Positions 33,235-41,392 of a stretch of 64,000 nucleotides of DNA are shown here, in pieces. The stretch covers positions 1-64,000 of the forward strand of contig CAZVYN010000013.1 of NCBI GenBank assembly GCA_964631125.1, in the 5' to 3' direction. How positions within the stretch are numbered: position 1 is the stretch's first letter; every line of letters begins with the position of its first letter. The notes below the pieces were generated by a model, which was given only the letters and a program-made list of their open reading frames with translations, did not search any database and had not been told where the DNA came from. The position numbers and the translations under genes are program-made. The stretch comes from CAZVYN01 sp964631125 (GTDB taxonomy: Bacteria > Eisenbacteria > RBG-16-71-46 > CAIMUX01).

Positions 33235-34659
33235 ATGAGTGCGCTTGTGACGCCGTGGCGGATTCTGGTCGTGGCTGACTTCGGTGTGGGGGAAGCTCCG
33301 GCCGTGCAAGTGACGCCGGACGCGATCTGGCCGAAGGGGTGGAAGGCGGCGGCGAGCGTCTCGGTGAAGGCGCCTGGGAAGAGTGCGGCGAGCAAAACGG
33401 AGCTTTGGTTCGAGTCGTTGGAGGACTTCGGGCCGACGAAGGTCGGGGGCGCGCTCGGGGGCGCGACCGGCGGCGCTGGATCGCCCGAGTTGGATTTTGC
33501 GCTCCACTCGCCGGCGCTGCAGAAGATCGAAGCGGCCTGGCGCGGGCTCGCCTTCCTCCTCGCGGGAATGAATGCAGGCGCGACCACAGGGGCCGTCGGG
33601 AACGCGCCGATCGAGATCTGGCTGCTCCCGGCAACGCGCGAGACGCTCGGCGCGCGGGTGCGCACGCAGGTGTTCGAGGCCGCCGCCCAGTCGGGACAGG
33701 ATCCCGACTGGAGCGCGGTGCTGCTCGATTTCGAGTTCTCGCACAAGGCCGGCGACCTGGCGCTACTGCAAGACCTGGCCGGAATGGCGAAGGTGCTGCA
33801 GACGCCGTTCATCGCGGGCGCCTCCCCCGGATTCTTCGATCTGCGGTACTTCGCGCATGTCGCTGCGTTGCCCTCCGCGCTCGATCGATTGAACTCGACC
33901 GCGCACCAGCCGTGGCGCGCCTTCCAAGCCGATGAGAACGCGCGTTGGATCGCGCTCGCCTTCGGCCGGTTCCTCCTGCGCAGGCCATACGTGACGGAAG
34001 ACGACTACGCCGAGTCGGCGGAAGAAGCGAAGCCGGAGAGCTACCTCTGGGGCGGCGGCGTCTGGGCGATCGGCCTGGCCGTCGTGCGGAGCGTCGCGAA
34101 GCACGGCCACGCGCTCGATCTCGCCGGCAGCAGCGGCGGCGCGTTCCCTGGCCTGCCCACGCGCACCTATCCCCACTCCAGCGGCGAGAACGTCGACTTC
34201 TCGACCGAGGCGCCGCTCGACGACATGCGCGCCCTCGAGTTCGTCCGCGCCGGCTTCACACCGCTCGTTGGCCGACTGCGCGGCGATGTCGCGGTGATCC
34301 CGATGACCGTGACTGTCTTCAGGATGCAGCCGGGCAAACTCACGCTGGAGGCGACAGTCGCGTATCAGGTGACGGCGGGGAGATTGGCGCGAGTCTGCGG
34401 AAAGTTGATGGACGAAGCGCCAGCGGGTTCCGCGGAGTCACGCGCGGAATTCTTCGCGCGGGGATTGCGCGCGCACTTGGGGCCGCTCGCCGGAGAGACC
34501 GACGCGGCGCGGGCGGAGGCGGTGCGTGTGACGGTGATTCCGGCGACCGCAGGAGGCGCCGGAGTCGAAGCGACTCCGGCGCTACTGGAAATCGCGATTC
34601 GTTGCGCCGTCCCGCTGGAGGGAAAGCCGTTGGAGTTCGGGTTCATGCTGCCGGTTTGA
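33235..34659 (+). CDS. Divergent T6SS sheath-like protein, fused TssB-TssC type (paralogue 2)
   Basis: 474 residues from ATG 33235, behind GAGGAG. The N-terminus is TssB-like ('PWRILVVADFGVGEAPAVQV', 'TPDAIWPKGW', 'LWFESLEDFGPTKVG'). After a Gly/Ala linker the TssC-like part begins at about residue 85: 'ALHSPALQKIEAAWRGLAFLL', 'LLDFEFSHKAGDLALLQDLAG', 'RYFAHVAALPSALDRL', 'WIALAFGRFLLRRPYV', 'SYLWGGGVWAIGLAVVRSV'. The C-terminal beta-rich segment ends 'GKPLEFGFMLPV'. It is more complete than paralogue 1. Its stop abuts that of the next, opposite-strand gene (TGATCA). Function in the T6SS is inferred from family and location only. Confidence 0.75.
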   Translation: MSALVTPWRILVVADFGVGEAPAVQVTPDAIWPKGWKAAASVSVKAPGKSAASKTELWFESLEDFGPTKVGGALGGATGGAGSPELDFALHSPALQKIEAAWRGLAFLLAGMNAGATTGAVGNAPIEIWLLPATRETLGARVRTQVFEAAAQSGQDPDWSAVLLDFEFSHKAGDLALLQDLAGMAKVLQTPFIAGASPGFFDLRYFAHVAALPSALDRLNSTAHQPWRAFQADENARWIALAFGRFLLRRPYVTEDDYAESAEEAKPESYLWGGGVWAIGLAVVRSVAKHGHALDLAGSSGGAFPGLPTRTYPHSSGENVDFSTEAPLDDMRALEFVRAGFTPLVGRLRGDVAVIPMTVTVFRMQPGKLTLEATVAYQVTAGRLARVCGKLMDEAPAGSAESRAEFFARGLRAHLGPLAGETDAARAEAVRVTVIPATAGGAGVEATPALLEIAIRCAVPLEGKPLEFGFMLPV

Positions 34660-35094
34660 TCAGGGCGTCGGACGGAGTTCCACCGGCGCGGACTTCCAAG
34701 GGCCGAGAACGGCAACGATGTCGCAGAATTGACCCCGATCGTTGCTCATCCGACAGCAGTCCTCGAGGACAACGTTGAACCATCCTTCGATGTCGCCGGT
34801 CGGAGGCTCCTCGCCCGCGAAGACCGCGGCTTCTCCGCCGGGACGGCCGATCCAGGCGGTGACTACTTCTCGACCCAAGACGAAGAGAAAGACGCGCGGG
34901 CGCAGCGGTCCCGGGGCGAGGGTGGCGCGATCTTCCGCGGTCACACGATAGGCGCCTCGCACGATCGTGCCTTTCGGCGACGAGCCGCTGAGTGCGAGCG
35001 CCACGGCCGAACCGGCGCCCGCCTTACCTGGAACTCGAGGCGGCAGCGGAGGCGATTGATCGTTCCGCTCGAACGATGGGTAGCTCTCGCTCAC
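34660..35094 (-). CDS. Small unknown protein at the end of the T6SS effector block
   Basis: 144 residues from GTG 35094, which overlaps the stop of the preceding gene. No signal peptide or membrane helix. The N-terminus is Pro/Ser-rich; the core is beta-rich with 'RPRVFLFVLGREVVTAWIG' and a C-terminal 'EGWFNVVLEDCCRMSNDRG' with a Cys pair. No family was recognised. Its coupling to the 174-residue gene and place after the metallopeptidase gene make an immunity, chaperone or accessory role possible. Last gene of the minus-strand T6SS region. Confidence 0.65.
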   Translation of the reverse strand: MSESYPSFERNDQSPPLPPRVPGKAGAGSAVALALSGSSPKGTIVRGAYRVTAEDRATLAPGPLRPRVFLFVLGREVVTAWIGRPGGEAAVFAGEEPPTGDIEGWFNVVLEDCCRMSNDRGQFCDIVAVLGPWKSAPVELRPTP

Positions 35095-35615
35095 TTCCCC
35101 TCCGGGGTCAGCTCGACCCGCACCGTGTTGGAGAGCAGTCCCGACCACGCGACGAACGCGTAGAAGACGCCGGGGCCGATCGGGAGCGCCACCTGCTCAC
35201 GCAGATCGATGTTCCGGAATCCGCCGACGCTGTCCGGCTCTTCCAGGGGCATCGCGTCGTCCTCTTCGTCTCGCGGCATGTCCGAGAAATCGACCGGAGG
35301 ACCGGGCGGCGGCGCCGGCATCACACCCATCGCTCCGACGATCGCGTAGAGCCCGTCTTCGCGATAGACGACGAGCGAAACCTTCTCCCAATCGACGCCC
35401 CCGAGCCGGGACCGCGTCTCCGCCTGCATCTGGTAGCTGCAACAGAGCGGGACGATCGCGCCGGCCGCCGCGCGCGCGCGCTTCGGCGCCGAGAGTTTCA
35501 GGCCGTCCTCTTGGGGCGAAAATGCCGGCGAGGCCGCGTGCGGCCCGAAGTCAGGCCTGACGTCGCGGAAGGCGTCGTCCGGGAGCGCTTGGTCGGTGTC
35601 TTCGGTCTCGGGCAT
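35091..35615 (-). CDS. Unknown protein downstream of the metallopeptidase effector candidate
   Basis: 174 residues, ATG start, 19 bases after the metallopeptidase stop. Acidic N-terminus, then a beta-rich segment with a Cys pair ('GAIVPLCCSYQMQAETRSRL'), 'VSLVVYREDGLYAIVGAMG', a Pro-rich loop and a final 'GPGVFYAFVAWSGLLSNTVR'. No signal peptide. The shared CC motif and coupling with the 144-residue gene suggest the two products act together. A cognate immunity protein for the upstream enzyme is one testable option. Confidence 0.65.
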   Translation of the reverse strand: MPETEDTDQALPDDAFRDVRPDFGPHAASPAFSPQEDGLKLSAPKRARAAAGAIVPLCCSYQMQAETRSRLGGVDWEKVSLVVYREDGLYAIVGAMGVMPAPPPGPPVDFSDMPRDEEDDAMPLEEPDSVGGFRNIDLREQVALPIGPGVFYAFVAWSGLLSNTVRVELTPEGK

Positions 35616-35634
35616 CTACATGGGTCTCCGCTGC

Positions 35635-36975
35635 TCAGCCGAGCTTGGTCAGATCTCTTCGCTTCAGCATCTCGGTGCAATCGGCGCAGAACGTGGTCGG
35701 ACTCGCCTTGTGCAACAGGCCGCACATCACACAGCTTCCTCCGTACCACTGCGTCGCCGTCTTGGTCGCGCCTTTACCGCAGTGGTTACCGACCCCGCCG
35801 TTGCCGACATACCAGTCGGCGTAGTCGGGAGCGCTGGTCTCGGCGCCGGTCGTGGCGTCGTAAGTCGGATTCTTCTGCACGACCAACCCCAAGAGATGCC
35901 CGACCTCGTGCAACGTGACGCAGAGCGACCGCGCCGCATCGGCCTTCTGGTACTTCTGGTCCCGCAGGCTGGAGACGCACACGCGCAGCGACTTCGCCGC
36001 CTGCCCGAGCGGGTTCGATTCGATGATCCGCACTCGGAGTGTGATCTCGAGCGTCACCCCTTCGTCCCGGATCCACTCCGCAATCCGGCTGCCGTATTTC
36101 CCCAGCTCGATGATGACCTCTGCGCTCGCTCTGCCTTCCGGGTGCCTGTATCCGCTGCGTGACTTGCGCGTGATCCGCCGGACCCTCGTGTCGTTCAGAT
36201 CGTGCGCAACGTCGCCGTTCGGCTGGAGCATGCGGATGCGTCCCTGCAGCCAGCTCGTGTCATCGGGCCAGGTGAGCTGGCCGTCGAGTTTGAACCGCAC
36301 ATTTCCGCTGGAGGAGACCGCCTTGCCGACGAGCGTCTTCGTGATCGTCTTCCAGGCGTCGACCAGGATGCGGTCGACGTAGAGGAGCTGCATCGTCAGC
36401 GGCCGCTTCTCGGCATCGGGGGGCGCGATCTGTTTCCTCGCATCGTCCAGGATGTCGAGCATCGTCTTGATGATCGGCGCCGCCGTGAGATCGGCCGCGC
36501 CTCCGAGCACGTCCATCTCGATGAAATGCGATTCCAGGATGCCTTGGATCTGGCCATGCACGCTTCCCTTGCAGCCGGGCATCGCGCCGACCTGCATGTA
36601 GATCCGCCGCCACACCGTCACCTGGTCGGGCTCGGTCGCGGGCATCGCGCCCGAGCCGTCCTTGATCGCCCCCGCTTTGAACTTGAAGGTGTCGCCGCCC
36701 GCGATCGAGACGCGCAGGCCGGTCCAGGCGCGCTTATTCCTGTCGACCAGCCCGAACGCGCGGTTCGGCGGTGTCAGATGGGCGCCGGTCTGCCGGGCGT
36801 CGGCGGAGAGTTTGGTCAACGGCATGTTGCCGCCCCCGGGCTCCACGAAGAACCAGACCGGCGAGCCCCGGGCAGCCCCGGGCAGCGCCTCGGAAACGTC
36901 CACGACGATGAAGACCAGCCGCCCATGATTCTTCTCCGGGTCGCACGGCAAGTTGACGTATTGGTCGATCGGCAT
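35635..36975 (-). CDS. Putative T6SS-delivered zinc metallopeptidase effector
   Basis: 446 residues from ATG 36975, no signal peptide. The N-terminal 110 residues are beta-rich, followed by 'DQVTVWRRIYMQVGAM' near 115-130. The C-terminal third carries 'SLCVTLHEVGHLLGLVV' with HExxH at 356-360 and a zincin-like GL after it. Beyond this is a Cys/His-rich tail: GNHC (C399), CVMC (C415, C418) and FCADC (C430, C433), possibly a second metal site. It follows the DUF4150 PAAR-like gene by 23 bases, the position where T6SS cargo is normally encoded. Cargo status and proteolysis are inference; a structural role is not excluded. Confidence 0.7.
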   Translation of the reverse strand: MPIDQYVNLPCDPEKNHGRLVFIVVDVSEALPGAARGSPVWFFVEPGGGNMPLTKLSADARQTGAHLTPPNRAFGLVDRNKRAWTGLRVSIAGGDTFKFKAGAIKDGSGAMPATEPDQVTVWRRIYMQVGAMPGCKGSVHGQIQGILESHFIEMDVLGGAADLTAAPIIKTMLDILDDARKQIAPPDAEKRPLTMQLLYVDRILVDAWKTITKTLVGKAVSSSGNVRFKLDGQLTWPDDTSWLQGRIRMLQPNGDVAHDLNDTRVRRITRKSRSGYRHPEGRASAEVIIELGKYGSRIAEWIRDEGVTLEITLRVRIIESNPLGQAAKSLRVCVSSLRDQKYQKADAARSLCVTLHEVGHLLGLVVQKNPTYDATTGAETSAPDYADWYVGNGGVGNHCGKGATKTATQWYGGSCVMCGLLHKASPTTFCADCTEMLKRRDLTKLG

Positions 36976-36998
36976 GCTCTCTCCCTCGCGACTCTCGG

Positions 36999-37487
36999 CT
37001 ACTTCTTCGAAACCGCGGTGACGCTCCAGTCACCCGTCGGCGCCGGCAGGATCGGCAAGAGGATCGCCGGCGGTTGCAGCTCGGGCGCCGGCGGCGTGTT
37101 GGGCGGCTTCGATGACATTTCATTACCGAACATCGGGTCGAGCTGCCGGCAGACCATCTTCCCGTCCATCTTGACGTCGAAGGAGAAGCTGACGAACTCG
37201 GCCTTGCCTTTGATCTTGTGACTGACCACACCCTGAGCGCTCCCGGCCTCGTCGCCGGACGACATCTTGAACTTCGAGTCCTGGAGCATGACGGGGTTGC
37301 CGTCGCACTTGACCGTACTGGAGCCGTCGGACGTGTCGCTCGACATCGAGATGTTCGGATAAGGGATCGGGATCGGCGCCGGCGCGGGCGGCGCGGGCGT
37401 GAGGCAGACGTCGGGGAAGAGCATCAGCGTGCCCGAACTCGAGGCGTGGACGACGGTCATGAAGTTGACGATCACGGTCGCGGGCAT
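36999..37487 (-). CDS. DUF4150 PAAR-like spike-tip protein
   Basis: 162 residues from ATG 37487, behind GAGGAA; longer extensions lack a ribosome-binding site. DUF4150 features: 'TVVHASSSGTLMLFPDVCLTP', then Pro-rich 'PIPIPYPNISMSSDTSDGS', 'VKCDGNPVMLQDSKFKMSSGDEAG' (in part), and 'GKAEFVSFSFDVKMDGKMVCR', with regularly placed Cys/His candidates. PAAR-like proteins cap the VgrG spike and carry effectors. A Pro-rich C-terminal tail might dock the metallopeptidase encoded next. Lies immediately after the ketoacyl-synthase-like and DUF2169 genes, a recurrent T6SS cassette. Confidence 0.88.
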   Translation of the reverse strand: MPATVIVNFMTVVHASSSGTLMLFPDVCLTPAPPAPAPIPIPYPNISMSSDTSDGSSTVKCDGNPVMLQDSKFKMSSGDEAGSAQGVVSHKIKGKAEFVSFSFDVKMDGKMVCRQLDPMFGNEMSSKPPNTPPAPELQPPAILLPILPAPTGDWSVTAVSKK

Positions 37488-37539
37488 CGAAGTTCCTCTC
37501 TCTCTGTCGGCTCTCGGCTGTCGGCTCTCGGCCCTCGGC

Positions 37540-38637
37540 TCACTCGATCCCTGGAACGAACTCGGTATCCGGCGCGCCGACGATGAGGGCGGCGCGAGCG
37601 CCTCCATCGGCGCTCAGCGGGAGCCAGGCGCGAACGGAAGGCGCCCGACCGATTCCGAATGCGCCGAGCGCACGCGCCACCGCCAGGCCGCCGACGGCCG
37701 CGCCGGTTTCGCCGACACAGTCGGCCAGGAACCACTGGTGCCTCAGGCCACCGAAGAGCGTGTGCAGACGCGTCAGCACGTAGCTCCACTCCAGCGCGAG
37801 GTAACGCTCCCCGTTCATGTCGCTCACGACCCAAGGCGGCGAGGGAACGGCGCCCAACCGCGCGGCGGCCTCGCGGATGGCCGCACCAAGTCCCGTTCCG
37901 ATGCAGGCTCTTTCGGAAGAGACCGTCGCCGTCTCGACCGCGAAGCCCATCGCTTCGATCGTCGCCAGCGGCGTCCTTCCCCGCCGTTCGGCGGTGCGCG
38001 GCGGCTCGAGCACGAGCACGGTCGCAGCCTCTCCCGCGATGACCCCTTCGGGCGCGCGGGAACATTTCAGCCGCGACCGTTCGTCCATCCACTGCAACGA
38101 CGCCGGATCCACGAACGAATCGCTCGCGACGACGAGAGCGGGCGCGCCGGTGGCGGCCTGCGCCTCCAGCGCGGATCGGATCGCCTCGGCGACTCCACAG
38201 TGTCCCGACCGCGAGATCGTCATCGCCTTCGGTCGCGGGAGCCCGGACCGTCGCACCAACTCGGCGGGGAATCGACTCTCCAGATCCGCGTCGGTCGGCC
38301 GTCCGGTCTCCGGCAGCGCCAGATGAAGCGAGGCGCCTTCCAGGTCCTTGCGCGAGAGCGCCGCCGACTCGATCGCTTCGGTCAAGGCAGGGAAGGCGAG
38401 TTGGAGCAGTCGTTCCGTTCCGACCAAGAGCGGATCGAGATCGGTGACGGGCGCGATCATCGCGGGCTCCAGTTCGCCGTTCTCCTCGTCCCACGGCGCG
38501 CAGAGCCAGCGCTTCGTCGGTTCGTAACGCAGGAGGCCTGCGCGGAATGAGGCAAGCGACTGCTGCGTGTTGCCCCCGATCGAAGTCGAAAGACCGAGAC
38601 CTGAGATCCAGGCCGGCGATTGGCGCGGGAGGGCCAT
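37540..38637 (-). CDS. Beta-ketoacyl-synthase-like protein of the T6SS DUF2169/DUF4150 cassette
   Basis: 365 residues from ATG 38637, which overlaps the DUF2169 stop. The thiolase fold is indicated by 'WISGLGLSTSIGGNTQQSLA', 'ISRSGHCGVAEAIRSAL' (a Cys where the nucleophile would lie), 'APALVVASDSFVDPASL' and 'GEAAATVLVLEPP' (EAATVLVLE). The catalytic His pair is not obvious. Homologues recur beside DUF2169 and DUF4150 genes in T6SS clusters and are annotated as 3-oxoacyl-ACP synthases, but they probably act in effector handling rather than fatty-acid synthesis. Confidence 0.78.
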   Translation of the reverse strand: MALPRQSPAWISGLGLSTSIGGNTQQSLASFRAGLLRYEPTKRWLCAPWDEENGELEPAMIAPVTDLDPLLVGTERLLQLAFPALTEAIESAALSRKDLEGASLHLALPETGRPTDADLESRFPAELVRRSGLPRPKAMTISRSGHCGVAEAIRSALEAQAATGAPALVVASDSFVDPASLQWMDERSRLKCSRAPEGVIAGEAATVLVLEPPRTAERRGRTPLATIEAMGFAVETATVSSERACIGTGLGAAIREAAARLGAVPSPPWVVSDMNGERYLALEWSYVLTRLHTLFGGLRHQWFLADCVGETGAAVGGLAVARALGAFGIGRAPSVRAWLPLSADGGARAALIVGAPDTEFVPGIE

Positions 38638-39641
38638 CAGCTCTCCTTCACCCGCACCGCCTTGAGCGATCGGAGGTGGTTGTGGATGCGGAATCGGGCG
38701 CGATGGGTCAGCGAGACCCGATCGGCATCGGGTTCGAGCACGACGGTATCCAAGACCGACTCCAACGGCAGCCAGTCGCCCTTCCAGTGCGCCTCGATCA
38801 CGGGGCGCGCGGTCGGCAGTAAGAAACTCCAGGCCCCTCGGCGGTGCACGCCGCTCGTCTGCACCGGCTCTCCGCCTCGCAGGTGCGGAATCGCCTGCAA
38901 TGCTTCGGGCGCCCCGTTGAAGTACCGCTCGTCGAAGTCCTCGGGCAAGAGCGGGAGCCGGTCCGCTTGCCACTTCGCGTCGTAGGTGCCGGCGTGAGTC
39001 CGGCGCGGGAGCCAGTGCCTCCCGACGAATCCGAAGCCGACCGGCGTCGCGTTCTGGCCCGGCTTGCTGATTCGCTTCTTCGGCGCCTCGATGTTCGGGA
39101 GCGCGAGCCCGTCGACGAACGACGACCGTTGCTTGCGCACGTAACCAGCGCCGATCGGATTGCGCTCCTCGGCGCCCAGCCACCCCTGGCCGTCCTTGTC
39201 CGGCTGCGCGCCTCCGAAACTGCGTTCGTAGACGAGCGGGATCTTCTCGAACGGTTCCGGCCCCGAGATGTGTGCGAGCCCGAGCGAGATCTTCCATTTG
39301 CGATCGCCGCTCACGATCGCGCTCTGGGCGACCGGGCCGACACGCACCTGCACCTTGCTCTCCTTCGCTTTCCCGTCGGGGGCGTAGGCGTGTCCGAGGA
39401 GCACGACATCGGTGGCCGGTTTCCAGAGCGCGAGGTCGCTCTCGTAGGACAGGCTCGACTCGCCCGGCTTCCCGTAATACTCGTCGGCTTGCGTGATCGG
39501 CGACGGCTCTTCCAGTGGAGCGGTCGACCCGCCATCGACGCGCCAGCTCCCCTTCCAGATCACGACGAGCGTCTCGTGTCCGTCCCGATCTGGGAGGATC
39601 AAGAGCTGCGCCGGGAAGCGGGTGTCGTTGATGAGTTCCAT
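38637..39641 (-). CDS. DUF2169 family T6SS adaptor/chaperone
   Basis: 334 residues, ATG start. 'LINDTRFPAQLLILPDRDGHETLVVIWKG' opens the domain (cited by its ends LINDTRF and VVIWKGS), followed by 'DVVLLGHAYAPDGK', 'PLVYERSFGGAQPD', 'RNPIGAGY', 'LPNIEAPKKRI' and 'VGFGFVGRHWLPRRTHAGTY', all diagnostic of DUF2169. These proteins are known adaptors that help load effectors onto PAAR or VgrG spikes. Coupled by ATGA overlap to the ketoacyl-synthase-like gene and 21 bases downstream of the DUF6484 gene. Confidence 0.9.
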   Translation of the reverse strand: MELINDTRFPAQLLILPDRDGHETLVVIWKGSWRVDGGSTAPLEEPSPITQADEYYGKPGESSLSYESDLALWKPATDVVLLGHAYAPDGKAKESKVQVRVGPVAQSAIVSGDRKWKISLGLAHISGPEPFEKIPLVYERSFGGAQPDKDGQGWLGAEERNPIGAGYVRKQRSSFVDGLALPNIEAPKKRISKPGQNATPVGFGFVGRHWLPRRTHAGTYDAKWQADRLPLLPEDFDERYFNGAPEALQAIPHLRGGEPVQTSGVHRRGAWSFLLPTARPVIEAHWKGDWLPLESVLDTVVLEPDADRVSLTHRARFRIHNHLRSLKAVRVKES

Positions 39642-39662
39642 GGTCGATCGAGCGTCAGCGAA

Positions 39663-40124
39663 TCAGTTGATCCGGACGGCGGCGCCGCGGATCCGGTTCA
39701 GGCGTTGGGCGTCACTGACGATCTGCACGCCGCGGAGCACGAGCTTTCCATCCGCGGTCAAAGTGACCGAGGCCTCGCCGCACTCCAGCACGACCTCGCG
39801 CGTCCCCTGGAGGAGGATCCGCTCGCCGTCGATCCTCACGGTGCGCGCTGGCGCCACCCGTTCCTCCGGCGTTTCCTCCACCCAGCCGACGATGAGGGGC
39901 CGATCGGCATGTCCGCTTTCGAAGAGGAGGACCACGTGTCGACCGATCGCGCCCTCGAGCACGCCGTTGGGCGGAGGCGCCGCCAGCACCGCGAGTCGGG
40001 GGCCGCTCGGCGCCGAGGGATAATCCACCCACGGCTCGCCGCCGCCGCCGACCGCGACCAGTCGCCCGATCTCGGCGCCCGCGGCGCGAACGCCGCCGGC
40101 TGGAGTCTCTGTTCGAGTTCGCAT
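39663..40124 (-). CDS. DUF6484 family T6SS-associated protein
   Basis: 153 residues from ATG 40124. 'IGRLVAVGGGGEPWVDYP' and 'IGRHVVLLFESGHADRPLIV' followed by 'GWVEE' fit DUF6484. The C-terminal half is a short beta-helix-like stretch ('VRIDGERILLQGTREVVLEC', 'VTLTADGKLVLRGVQIVS') like the end of VgrG needles, so it may pack against the spike. Sits between TIGR02270 and DUF2169 genes. Confidence 0.82.
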   Translation of the reverse strand: MRTRTETPAGGVRAAGAEIGRLVAVGGGGEPWVDYPSAPSGPRLAVLAAPPPNGVLEGAIGRHVVLLFESGHADRPLIVGWVEETPEERVAPARTVRIDGERILLQGTREVVLECGEASVTLTADGKLVLRGVQIVSDAQRLNRIRGAAVRIN

Positions 40125-40144
40125 GTTGTCGGTCCTCTCTTCTC

Positions 40145-41389
40145 TCAACTCCGGGGGAGTTTTCCGCGCGAAGCTTCGGCCACCTGTCGGATCAGACTCG
40201 GGAAGGCTCGACGCTGCTCGTCGGCCCAACCTCTCGTCTCGAACGGCCCAACGCCCGGCAGCGCGAGACGCGCCCGCAGGATCGCTGCTTCGCGCGTGGG
40301 CATCGGTGCGTCCTGCGCGTCTTCCAGGAGCTTCTCCCACGAGACGTTCCGCGCAGCACGCTTCCCCGGTTCGCTCGCCCACCACCGCTCGACCTTCTCG
40401 GGATCCGGCCACGCGAACTCTTCGTCCGGGTCCAGGTCCTCCAGTTCCGACTTGGCGGCGTCGTCGGGCGAGAGCGTGAGCCCCTCCTCGACGAGGTCGA
40501 TCCCGAGGAGCACCTCGAGCGCGTGTCCGGCCGCCCGGCTCTGCGCTTTCTCTCGAATCGCGCGCACGATCTGATCGGCCGCTCCCGTGTCTCCGCTATG
40601 AGCGATGGAGAGAAGCGCCGCCCGGCGTGTCTCCGGCCGGTCAGCGGCGACCGCCAGTACTGCGCGCGCGTCGGGCGCTGCGGCGAGCGCGTGCCAGGCG
40701 AGCGCGCGGGGCGCCCTCGGATCGTCGGCGCCCGCCAGCCTCGTCCCGGCCGGGTGGGCTTCTGGCATGTGCGCGAGCAGAGCCGCGCGGTGCGCCGCCG
40801 ACGCGACAGCCGGGTCTTCGTGCGAAAGGGCGCGCGCGATCTCACGCTCCGCGTTTCGCGGCAAGATCCGCGAGGCGATCTCGAGTCCCGCGCGCAGCAC
40901 CTGAGGAAGATCGCTCCGCAGATACTCCGGCAGCTCCGCGACCTCACGCGTGTCGCCTCGGAAGACGAGCGCGTCCACGGCCGCAGCGCGGACGCCGATT
41001 TCCGGGTGCTTCGCGAGCTGCTCCAGCGTGTCTTTCGTGCGCGGCCCGCGCGCCAAACGCAGGCCCCGACGGTGTCCGCGGGCGCCCTTCGAGGATGCGA
41101 GCGCGTCTCCGAGCGCTCCGAGCGATTCAGCCGAGGGCGACGCAACCGCGGCGAAGCTCGCGACGAACGACTCTCCATCGATCTTCGAACCGAGACCGGA
41201 CCGCGCTACTTCCCACCCAGCCGAGTCGGCCACGGTGAGTCCATCGAGATGCGCCAGGAGACGTTCCTCCAGCGAAGCCATCGAGTCCAGCCGCCGCGCG
41301 TACGAATCGAACGCGAGTTCTCGGAGGCGGAAGAGGAACGCCGCTTCTTCGAAGTGTTCCTCCAAGATGTCCCGACGGAACGGGCGCAC
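40145..41389 (-). CDS. TIGR02270 family T6SS-associated HEAT-repeat-like protein
   Basis: 414 residues from GTG 41389, 3 bases after the vgrG stop. The start 'RRDILEEHFEEAAFLFRLRE' and 'SLEERLLAHLDGL' match TIGR02270 proteins, which are restricted to T6SS clusters. The middle consists of Ala/Arg-rich alpha-helical repeats ('VRAAAVDALVFRGD', 'PRALAWHALAAAPDARAVLA'), and the C-terminus has 'RAARNVSWEKLLEDAQDAPM' and a final helix. Probably a cytoplasmic scaffold for spike or effector loading; the exact role is unknown. Confidence 0.85.
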   Translation of the reverse strand: MRPFRRDILEEHFEEAAFLFRLRELAFDSYARRLDSMASLEERLLAHLDGLTVADSAGWEVARSGLGSKIDGESFVASFAAVASPSAESLGALGDALASSKGARGHRRGLRLARGPRTKDTLEQLAKHPEIGVRAAAVDALVFRGDTREVAELPEYLRSDLPQVLRAGLEIASRILPRNAEREIARALSHEDPAVASAAHRAALLAHMPEAHPAGTRLAGADDPRAPRALAWHALAAAPDARAVLAVAADRPETRRAALLSIAHSGDTGAADQIVRAIREKAQSRAAGHALEVLLGIDLVEEGLTLSPDDAAKSELEDLDPDEEFAWPDPEKVERWWASEPGKRAARNVSWEKLLEDAQDAPMPTREAAILRARLALPGVGPFETRGWADEQRRAFPSLIRQVAEASRGKLPRS

Positions 41390-41392
41390 GGC

